Positions 36,054 to 43,345 of a stretch of 64,000 nt of DNA are shown here, in pieces. The stretch is taken from NCBI RefSeq assembly GCF_033100115.1, contig NZ_CP136910.1, forward strand, positions 3,372,001 to 3,436,000, written 5' to 3'. The notes under the pieces are model-generated. The model searched no databases and was not told the origin of the DNA. It saw nothing but the letters and a program-made list of their open reading frames with translations. Position 1 is the stretch's first letter; every line of letters starts with the position of its first letter. The translations under genes and the position numbers were made by a program. Origin of the DNA: Anaerocolumna sp. AGMB13020 (GTDB taxonomy: Bacteria > Bacillota > Clostridia > Lachnospirales > Lachnospiraceae).

Positions 36054-37259
36054 ATGAACACAGAAAAAAATATGGAAAAAAGAATACCACGCTGGCTTGT
36101 TTTGTTTCTTGCCGCTGCCTGCGGACTGATTGTTGCAAATCTTTATTACGCACAGCCTCTGGTAGGGCCGATCAGCAGCTCAACAGGGATATCCTCAGAT
36201 ACAGCAGGCTTTATTGTCACCATGACACAATTAGGTTATGCAGCCGGTTTATTACTGCTAGTACCTTTAAGCGATCTGCTGGAGAACAGGAAGTTGGTCG
36301 TTACCATACTTTTAGTAGCGCTCCTGGGATTGCTGGGGGCGGGCACAGCCGCAAATTCTGCGATATTTTTTACAGCAGCCGTATTGATTGGGCTTGGTTC
36401 TGCAGCAGCACAGATATTGGTGCCTTTGGCAGCTCATATGGCACCTCCGGAGCAAAGAGGAAGTATCGTGGGAAATGTCATGAGCGGACTTTTGCTTGGC
36501 ATTATGCTTGCAAGACCCGCTGCCAGCCTCATTACAGATCTCCTAAACTGGAGAGCAGTATTTATAATATCCGCTGTTATCATAACTCTTCTTATTGTAC
36601 TGCTTCGATTTTTTCTCCCCAAAAGAATACCGGTAGCAAATGAAAAATACTCCCTTATACTGAAATCCCTTTTTGTATTATTCCAGACCAAACCGGTGCT
36701 TCGAAGAAGAGCCTTTTACCAGGCAGCCCTTTTTGGCAGCTTCAGTTTATTCTGGACAGTAGTACCCTTATGGCTTTCCAGGAATTTTGGATTATCCCAA
36801 AGAGAAATTGCTGTATTTGGATTTGTAGGAGTGGCGGGTGCTATTGCGGCACCAATAGCAGGAAGACTGGCAGACAAGGGATTAAGCCGAAAACTTACGG
36901 GTGCAGCTTTTCTAATTGCAGCTTTGGCTTTTGCTTTCACCCATGTGCTCGAGAATGGGAATCACATGGTTTCACTTGTAATCTTCTGTATTTCAGCAGT
37001 GTTATTGGATATGTCCGTTTCTGGTAATCTTGTGCTCGGTCAGCAGGCAGTATATGCCCTGGGAGACGAAATAAGGGGCAGAGTAAACGGTATCTTTATG
37101 GCAGTATTCTTTCTGGGAGGTGCTCTCGGTTCTGCACTTGGCGGCTGGGCATATGCTAAAGGAAGCTGGAAGCTGGCATCCGTAATAGGTCTGGTATTGC
37201 CGGTAATAGCCTTTGTCTATTATCTGACGGAAAATAAAACCAGAAGAAAGTATAACTGA
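36054..37259 (+). CDS. MFS transporter
   Basis: A 401-residue major facilitator with 12 predicted membrane segments. The family motif A region is visible after the second helix (LLLVPLSDLLENRKLV) and the N-terminal ANLYYAQPLVGPI is typical of the YtbD/Bcr-like drug:H+ antiporter group. The start at 36054 follows AGGCAG with moderate spacing. Likely under control of the divergent TetR regulator. Substrate unknown; efflux of a small toxic compound is the best guess. Confidence 0.9.
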   Translation: MNTEKNMEKRIPRWLVLFLAAACGLIVANLYYAQPLVGPISSSTGISSDTAGFIVTMTQLGYAAGLLLLVPLSDLLENRKLVVTILLVALLGLLGAGTAANSAIFFTAAVLIGLGSAAAQILVPLAAHMAPPEQRGSIVGNVMSGLLLGIMLARPAASLITDLLNWRAVFIISAVIITLLIVLLRFFLPKRIPVANEKYSLILKSLFVLFQTKPVLRRRAFYQAALFGSFSLFWTVVPLWLSRNFGLSQREIAVFGFVGVAGAIAAPIAGRLADKGLSRKLTGAAFLIAALAFAFTHVLENGNHMVSLVIFCISAVLLDMSVSGNLVLGQQAVYALGDEIRGRVNGIFMAVFFLGGALGSALGGWAYAKGSWKLASVIGLVLPVIAFVYYLTENKTRRKYN

Positions 37260-37422
37260 CATATTGAATACGAACGAAAAGGTCACTGAACTGGACATAA
37301 AGTAGTCATATAAAAGAACCGGAACCATTGGAATGAGCAAAAAAACAAAAAAGGACAATTTATAAAGGAATGGGCAAGTTTGTCTTATTATATATTGTAT
37401 AAAAAGGGTTCAGGAGTTCGAA

Positions 37423-38232
37423 TTGAAAAATATTCCATACAAAAAAGCAATAATTATAGTAGTATTCTTAATCGGTGCTTATTTCTTTGGCGGCGGTATA
37501 GCTATGCTGGTTCAGGCTGCCGGAAGAAATGCAGTGAAAGAAGAAGCTAACTGGGGGTTGGGATTTCATACAGAAGGTCAGCCCCCCACCGGCAATGCCA
37601 CATCAGAGGAGCTTAAAAAATACGATACCTATTACATCGGGGATACCGGTAAGAAAGTGATTTACCTGACTTTTGATGCGGGATATGAGAACGGTAATAC
37701 ACCGGCTATTTTAGAAGCACTTAAGAAACACAATGCCCATGCGACCTTTTTTATAGTAGGTAATTATATTAAGACCAGCCCGGAGCTTGTTAAACAGATG
37801 GTGGAGCAAGGGCATCAGGTGGCAAATCATACATATAATCATCCCAATATGTCCAGTATATCATCCAAAGAAGCCTTCGAGAAGGAAATTACAAGCCTGG
37901 AGACAGAATATGAAGCGGTTACCGGTCAGAAGATGACGAAATATTACAGGCCGCCTCAGGGAAAATACAGTATCAAAAATCTTGAAATGGCAAAAGAAAT
38001 GGGTTACAAGACCTTCTTTTGGAGTCTCGCCTATGTAGACTGGTATCAGGATAAGCAGCCCACCAAGGAAGAGGCATTTAAGAAATTGCTTGGAAGAATC
38101 CATCCAGGTGCAATCGTACTGCTGCATAGTACCTCGAAAACCAACGGAGATATTATGGATGAATTGCTTACAAAGTGGGAAGAAATGGGCTATACCTTTG
38201 GCGTTTTGGATGATATCGTAGCAGGCAATTAA
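37423..38232 (+). CDS. pdaA: PdaA-type polysaccharide deacetylase (delta-lactam biosynthesis)
   Basis: A 269-residue NodB-homology deacetylase with an N-terminal membrane anchor or signal (residues 9-31). NodB motifs are present: TFDAGYENG (motif 1, about 84-92), HTYNHPNM (motif 2), YRPPQGKYS (motif 3), FFWSLAYVDW (motif 4) and VLLHSTSKTN (motif 5). The YENG and HSTSKTN variants are typical of PdaA, which removes acetyl groups from muramic acid to make muramic-delta-lactam of the spore cortex. The start is TTG with CAGGAG 6 nt upstream. It fits the spore-forming lifestyle. Confidence 0.88.
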   Translation: MKNIPYKKAIIIVVFLIGAYFFGGGIAMLVQAAGRNAVKEEANWGLGFHTEGQPPTGNATSEELKKYDTYYIGDTGKKVIYLTFDAGYENGNTPAILEALKKHNAHATFFIVGNYIKTSPELVKQMVEQGHQVANHTYNHPNMSSISSKEAFEKEITSLETEYEAVTGQKMTKYYRPPQGKYSIKNLEMAKEMGYKTFFWSLAYVDWYQDKQPTKEEAFKKLLGRIHPGAIVLLHSTSKTNGDIMDELLTKWEEMGYTFGVLDDIVAGN

Positions 38233-38463
38233 TAGTCTGAAAACCCTGATAGCAGCGGACGTAAACTTTATTGGAACGGCATCCTATGAGAGGAATGAAA
38301 CGCAAGGTATACGCATACTTTCTTAGAGAGACAGAATAAAAAGGCCGTGTAGACGATTAAAGAAAATCAAATACAACAATTACGATATAACGATAACGGA
38401 CCCAACAAAACCATATCAACGAAAAAAGCGCTGTCCTGGGTACTGTTCTGGATTGGCTTATCC

Positions 38464-39246
38464 ATGTGTTTTAATTTGGGAATCTATATCTTTCTGGGAA
38501 AAGAAAAAGCAATGGAATTCCTGGGCGGCTATGTAATTGAGCAGACCTTGAGTATTGATAACCTGTTCTTATTCCTTATGGTGTTTTCCAGCTTTGGAAT
38601 CAGACAGTCCTCACAAAGGCGTGTGTTGAATTACGGTATCTTCGGGGCAATTGTGCTGCGTTTATTATTTATTTTACTTGGAGTGACCATCGTAAACAAG
38701 TTTGAATGGGTTCTGTACATATTTGGAGGGATATTAATTGTAAGCGGCATCAATATGGCTTACAAACAGGAAGAAAAGGATAATTTCAAAGAAAGTAAGA
38801 TTATAAAGGTACTTGGCGGTATCATACCAATTACAGACACGCTGGAGGGAGACCGTTTCTTTGTAAAGAAAAATAATGCACTTCATGCCACTCCCCTGTT
38901 TGCAATTTTATTAATCATAGAATTTACGGATATCTTATTTGCCATAGATTCAATCCCCGCTATATTTTCCATCACTACAGATCCTTTTATTGTATACACC
39001 TCAAATATATTTGCAATCTTAGGACTAAGAAGCTTCTATTTTGTGCTTGGAAAGCTACATGAGACCTTTAAGTATGTAAAACACGGGGTAGCTTTTATCC
39101 TGATTTTTACGGGAATCAAGCTGGCTGCTTTAACCTTTCAGGTGGAAATACCCACGGAGCTGTCACTGGGCATAATCTTTGCGATATTGTCAATCAGTGT
39201 GCTGGCTTCTGTAGCATTGGGAAAGGTAGATACGGGAAAAGATTAA
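38464..39246 (+). CDS. TerC/YkoY family membrane protein (true start probably upstream and non-canonical)
   Basis: At least 260 residues of a TerC-family integral membrane protein, with metal-binding-type acidic residues in EQTLSIDNLFLFLMVF (helix 2) and EFTDILFAIDSIPAIFSIT. TerC proteins export metal ions such as Mn2+, in some cases to supply secreted enzymes. The ATG at 38464 lies inside what should be helix 1: the in-frame codons before it encode TKKALSWVLFWIGLS, which matches the family N-terminus. That frame is open back to a stop at 38350 but holds no ATG, GTG or TTG, so the real start may be a rare codon (ATA 38413 or ATT 38356) or the gene may be damaged. Confidence 0.8.
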   Translation: MCFNLGIYIFLGKEKAMEFLGGYVIEQTLSIDNLFLFLMVFSSFGIRQSSQRRVLNYGIFGAIVLRLLFILLGVTIVNKFEWVLYIFGGILIVSGINMAYKQEEKDNFKESKIIKVLGGIIPITDTLEGDRFFVKKNNALHATPLFAILLIIEFTDILFAIDSIPAIFSITTDPFIVYTSNIFAILGLRSFYFVLGKLHETFKYVKHGVAFILIFTGIKLAALTFQVEIPTELSLGIIFAILSISVLASVALGKVDTGKD

Positions 39247-39400
39247 AGAAATAATAGAAGTGTCTAGAGGAATAATATAGAGCTATAGTAAATAAAAATA
39301 ATAAGAAGAATCGATATTTTAGACGGAACTGTACTAGAAATATAGCAGTATATACCATATGAAATTTGAAGAATATGAAAAAAAGATTTCTATTATCATT

Positions 39401-39445
39401 AACGAGGCATGATTATTAAAAAGTTAATATTCATGCCCCGTTTTC
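39401..39445 (+). terminator. intrinsic terminator
   Basis: AACGAGGCATGA (39401-39412) pairs with TCATGCCCCGTT (39431-39442, one mismatch) and TTTTC follows. Confidence 0.7.
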
Positions 39446-39516
39446 AATCAAGATTATATTATAAGAGAGTAATAAATAAAGCTTCGTAATATTTTTCATT
39501 GTACGGATAGACTAGT

Positions 39517-40521
39517 TTACTTTATGGGAATTACTACATCTTTTATATGAACTTCAGATATTTGTTTATCTGTAAGCGGATTCAATGAAAATGCTATAAT
39601 ATTACCATCTTTATCTAACCTGCAATCCATTTTTCCAGATGTACTTCCATCCTCGTATATTATCGTTACATATACACCATAATACATACCACTATCTGTA
39701 TTTATACTACTTAATAGATCTTCTTTTTTTCCGAAGTCTTGTAGAATAGAAGTATTAACAATAACTTGTAAATCTGCTATTGAAACTGAATTAATTTGAA
39801 GCTCTTTGCCACTCATATATATAGTTTTGGATAAATCTAAATTATCACCCGATATAATATTATCTGAATTATTATCAACTGAAAAACTTAGTGACCACTT
39901 ACCAGCAATTGTATTATCCTTGTATTTAGTACCGTTTAGCTGAGATTCATTACATAATAATCGATTCACAGAAAGATAAATTGTCTTATCATGATCTATG
40001 GAATCAGAATTCCATACAAAATAACAATACAAAATTTTTTTATTATCGGACAAACTAGTATCAACCATATAATTATCTATTTTTTTGTTCTCGCATATTA
40101 ATTTCTCCACAACTGGATTCATTGAATTTTCAAAAATCTTCCCATTGTCTTTTGTAAATGTAATCATAATTATCATAGTATTAGATACTACACGTGAAGA
40201 TACAGCAGACATGGTAATATCATTATTACTATAGCTTATTTCCAAACTACTTACTTCTTCATTATCTAATTTTAGCTTTTTAGCTAACAACGATTGAAAA
40301 TCAGGAGAAAATGCATATACAGTACCAACAGTAAGAAAAATAAAAATAAAGGAAGTTATAAAAATCAATTTGCCATATCGATAGTAACAATTATTAGTTT
40401 TTTTTGTATAATTTCTTTTTTGTAAGCACTCATTTTCTTTATTACTAAATTTCTCAATTATATATTCCGCTTTGGGGACCTCTAAATGTATTGCATTTTT
40501 GATTATTTCTTTTTCTTTCAT
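39517..40521 (-). CDS. putative anti-sigma factor with DUF4179-like architecture
   Basis: A 334-residue protein with one membrane segment at about residues 51-70 (LIFITSFIFIFLTVGTVYAF), a short cytoplasmic N-terminus and an extracellular beta-rich region of about 260 residues. This layout, and its position 18 nt after an ECF sigma gene, is that of DUF4179-type anti-sigma proteins. The N-terminus lacks a clear zinc-binding anti-sigma motif. It probably holds the sigma factor inactive until an envelope signal. The gene is very AT-rich compared with the core genome. Confidence 0.7.
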   Translation of the reverse strand: MKEKEIIKNAIHLEVPKAEYIIEKFSNKENECLQKRNYTKKTNNCYYRYGKLIFITSFIFIFLTVGTVYAFSPDFQSLLAKKLKLDNEEVSSLEISYSNNDITMSAVSSRVVSNTMIIMITFTKDNGKIFENSMNPVVEKLICENKKIDNYMVDTSLSDNKKILYCYFVWNSDSIDHDKTIYLSVNRLLCNESQLNGTKYKDNTIAGKWSLSFSVDNNSDNIISGDNLDLSKTIYMSGKELQINSVSIADLQVIVNTSILQDFGKKEDLLSSINTDSGMYYGVYVTIIYEDGSTSGKMDCRLDKDGNIIAFSLNPLTDKQISEVHIKDVVIPIK

Positions 40522-40539
40522 TAAAATACCTCCAAATTT

Positions 40540-41082
40540 TTAACGGTACAAACCTCTTATTTGCTTTAGTGTTCGATATAACTTATTTTTAACATTAGAT
40601 TCACTAAGATTTAATAATCTAGCTATTTGTATAATTGAATAATCCATATCATAGTACAAAAAAAATATCTTTTGTATTAATTGAGATTTTTTCGCTATTA
40701 GTTCATTAATTTCATTTAAAAGCAAACTCTGTAGAACCTGATCTTCTAACGATATATTGTCTTCAGAACAAATTTCAATTACATCATCAATTCCTGGTTC
40801 TTGACTATCTAATATGAAATTCATTTTATTTTTCATATGTTCGATAAATGAATAATGTTGATGAATCTTTTGTTTTGCTATATGCATTACAAAAGCTTCT
40901 TTATTTTGTATATAGCCACCTCCTTTTTTTACCAATACATCCATAATTTCCATATATGTGTTCTGAAAGATATCTTGTATATCTTCTACTTTACCGCATT
41001 TTGCAGTAATATAAAAGATTACCTTCTTGTTGGTTTCCTCATATATTTGATTAAAGATTACATTAATATCATTAATAGGCAT
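40540..41082 (-). CDS. ECF-type RNA polymerase sigma factor
   Basis: A 180-residue sigma-70 family protein with region 2 (DIQDIFQNTYMEIM, about 33-46) and region 4 (MDYSIIQIARLLNLSESNVKNKLYRTLKQIR, split at about 145-175). The size and lack of regions 1 and 3 place it in the extracytoplasmic-function group. It is the first gene of a two-gene operon with a membrane-anchored partner. GGGGTGAT precedes the ATG on the minus strand. The nearby secreted Cys-His protein gene (41217-42494) is a possible regulon member. Confidence 0.85.
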   Translation of the reverse strand: MPINDINVIFNQIYEETNKKVIFYITAKCGKVEDIQDIFQNTYMEIMDVLVKKGGGYIQNKEAFVMHIAKQKIHQHYSFIEHMKNKMNFILDSQEPGIDDVIEICSEDNISLEDQVLQSLLLNEINELIAKKSQLIQKIFFLYYDMDYSIIQIARLLNLSESNVKNKLYRTLKQIRGLYR

Positions 41083-41151
41083 ATTATCACCCCTTTATTT
41101 TATAAGTTTATTGAAACATAAAAATAGTTTCATTTTATTTTTGTAAAAAGA

Positions 41152-41193
41152 ACTCCTCCCAAATTAGTTAATTAAACTAATGGAAGGAGGAGT
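41152..41193 (-). terminator. intrinsic terminator of the secreted Cys-His protein gene
   Basis: ACTCCTCC (41152-41159) with GGAGGAGT (41186-41193), plus inner ATTAGTT/AACTAAT pairing. On the minus strand the stem is followed by TCTTTTTTA. It separates the upstream gene from the sigma operon. Confidence 0.85.
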
Positions 41194-41216
41194 ATATAGC
41201 GTAATAATCGTCTAAA

Positions 41217-42494
41217 CTACTTATAATAATATCTTGTGCCTGAATAAGGACTATAGCTAGCCGAATGTATCATTACAGGCCCTTGTCCCCATTTAGATGT
41301 AATTGTTGTAGTGCTATAATTGGTAACAATACCTGAATGAATATAGTAATCAACATGAGCTGCATTTATCCATAATACTTTTTGGTTATTAGCAGTTGGA
41401 GAAGTACCAACTTGAGAATAGCTGCCATCAGTAACATATGCATAAGGACTATTCATCCAATAACCGTCGGTCAGTGTCTGATTTTGTGAAAACCATGCAT
41501 ATGAATGACAGTTATACATATTAGTAGCTCCATAACCTTCTTTAAATGTAGCATTAGGATATGAAGTTTTAAATGATTCGGTAAGAGAAATAGTTGCTTC
41601 CATACCAAAATAGTCATTTACTATAACAGATACGCTAGTTCCTTTGGGTGTTTTTACTGTAGTAATATACGCATTAGGAGTTATGATTGATGTTTTGCTA
41701 TCTTCTGTATTTTTTTGTATTGAATAATCTCCTAATAATATTTTATTTTTATCTTCCAATAAAGTTTCATAAAATGGGCTTTCCAAACCTTTATAAATTT
41801 TAGAGTTATTTCTAGTTTTATATTTTTCTAAGGCTTCGGTATTTAATACATTAAGATTATCATCAGATAAATTATTTTGTATCTCATCTTGCGCTAATAG
41901 AACTTCTAACATTACTATTGATAACATTTCTTTTGCAGCAGCTCTTACTTTATCACTGAGATCACTTGAATTTTGAATCTCTTCTATAAGCATTTCTATT
42001 TTTGCTTCATCCATTTCAATATATCTTGATTCAGGAATAAAAGATTCTAATTTAATTTCGGTATTTTGATATAAATCAAGTAATATAGTTGATGAATCAT
42101 TTCTGCTTAATAATTCATTTAGTCCATTAAACTGCTCTCTGATAGAATCAAATCCTTGCTGATATGTATTATAAGCAAATAAATTACACAATAGTGGATA
42201 ATTTAATACAATATTAACTAATTCCTCTGTGGATATTTTTTTCAAGATTTCACTTGGTATTGTGCAAGCTGAAAACATTTCTTCACTTGTTTTTAAAAAT
42301 TTCCAATAATTTGAGTCGGTAGTTATTGGAAAATTATAAGTATTAGTTGATTCATCAATCCAATCTTTAACGGTGAAGTTAGATATCTCTACTTGTCCCT
42401 GTGCCAATGGATATGTTACATTAACTAAACTGAATACGGTCATTATAACAGATGTGATAATTACTAAAAGTTTTTTAGATGCTTTTCCTTTCAT
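41217..42494 (-). CDS. secreted protein with C-terminal Cys-His (NlpC/amidase-like) domain
   Basis: A 425-residue exported protein with a signal peptide (residues 1-32). Residues 40-260 are helical with no recognised domain. The C-terminal 150 residues carry the block YNCHSYAW (C329, H330), a DGSY segment and HSGIV (H386), followed by TSKWGQGP. This block recurs in many uncharacterised Bacillus and Clostridia exoproteins and looks like a papain-fold Cys-His domain, so peptidase or amidase activity on cell wall or peptides is inferred. GGAGAT precedes the ATG. AT-rich, like the adjacent sigma operon. Confidence 0.75.
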   Translation of the reverse strand: MKGKASKKLLVIITSVIMTVFSLVNVTYPLAQGQVEISNFTVKDWIDESTNTYNFPITTDSNYWKFLKTSEEMFSACTIPSEILKKISTEELVNIVLNYPLLCNLFAYNTYQQGFDSIREQFNGLNELLSRNDSSTILLDLYQNTEIKLESFIPESRYIEMDEAKIEMLIEEIQNSSDLSDKVRAAAKEMLSIVMLEVLLAQDEIQNNLSDDNLNVLNTEALEKYKTRNNSKIYKGLESPFYETLLEDKNKILLGDYSIQKNTEDSKTSIITPNAYITTVKTPKGTSVSVIVNDYFGMEATISLTESFKTSYPNATFKEGYGATNMYNCHSYAWFSQNQTLTDGYWMNSPYAYVTDGSYSQVGTSPTANNQKVLWINAAHVDYYIHSGIVTNYSTTTITSKWGQGPVMIHSASYSPYSGTRYYYK

Positions 42495-42856
42495 GTTTAT
42501 CTCCTTGATTAACTATTGCGTTAGTCATTGGTTACATGTAATATTTTAACATTATTTTATCTTTTGTCAATGGTATTTTACATAATTTAACTAAATAACC
42601 TATTTGATTTTTTGTATTTGATTCTATTGAAGACTAAAATATCTGTACTGCTGATAATAAGGTCGATAAAGCAGTAATAACGGAGGATTCCTCTATGCTA
42701 ATGTAAGCTGGGGCAAATGTGACGAATTATCGTAATGGTTGAAAAACCAGTAAGACATCTTGTGCATATGCAAACCAGATTTCGGTACTGGTCTACTACA
42801 TTTTCAACTGTTTTCACCGTCTATTTAACAAGATCCATGAGGAACCCCCAAATTGA

Positions 42857-43115
42857 TATAACGGTCCGGTTGAAGTTAGTGATGATGGCAGACAAAATGC
42901 TGTACTCAGCAAGAAATATACATATAAACTTTGTAGTAGTTACCCTTACAAGGAAGCATCTATCGAAACATTGAATAATATCAGGCTACTTCCTTGACAA
43001 CGTGGAAATGATAATTGAGGATATTGAAGGATTTTCTACCCTTTTAAGAAGTGGATTCAATCGTTATCAACAAAATAAGCTGTATAGAAAATCGGTGAAT
43101 ATAATAATTTTATAA
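42857..43115 (+). pseudogene. frameshifted coding remnant of unknown family
   Basis: One frame (42857-42994) reads as protein (starting YNGPVEVSDDGRQNAVL and running to ETLNNIRLLP) and the next frame (about 42985-43112) continues plausibly (FLDNVEMIIEDIEGFSTLL to NIIIL). A stop precedes the first part and there is no start codon, so this is most likely a decayed gene with a frameshift near 42985. I do not recognise the family. Confidence 0.4.
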
Positions 43116-43195
43116 ATCACCATCTAGAAATCAGGTTATAGAATATAGCTTGTTCTTTATAATAATGCAACGCACTGTATAGGTCTAGTAGTAAT

Positions 43196-43239
43196 AATAA
43201 AGACCCCAAAATTAAGCACCATATTTTGGGGTCTTTATT
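43196..43239. terminator. strong bidirectional terminator
   Basis: AATAAAGACCCCAAAAT (43196-43212) and its perfect complement (43223-43239) form a 17-bp stem. It lies downstream of the Ca2+ ATPase gene (minus strand). Confidence 0.92.
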
Positions 43240-43345
43240 GTAGTACAGTTCTAGTGTTTGATTTATATAACGCTCTTCTGTAACTCCAAAAGAGTAATTG
43301 TTTAATTGCTAATTTTTTACTAAAATTTACAGAGGGAGAGATGAA

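Larger units (their letters stand above)
42495..43345. other. intergenic region with a degraded gene
   Basis: About 850 nt. The part near 42500-42720 is AT-rich and featureless; 42857-43115 holds a frameshifted coding remnant and 43196-43239 a strong terminator. Short open frames around 42735-42974 have unconvincing translations. Confidence 0.5.

Noticed and set aside
36026..36643. 205-codon plus-strand frame
   Set aside because: It overlaps the MFS gene in another frame; its translation is rich in Cys, Arg and Ser with no domain, and the MFS frame is clearly the real one.
38233..38463. A yybP-ykoY type manganese riboswitch before the TerC gene
   Set aside because: TerC/YkoY genes are often controlled this way, so I looked for it, but none of the conserved blocks is visible.
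42735..42974. 79-codon plus-strand frame
   Set aside because: No ribosome site and an implausible translation; the neighbouring frame reads better and is listed as a remnant.
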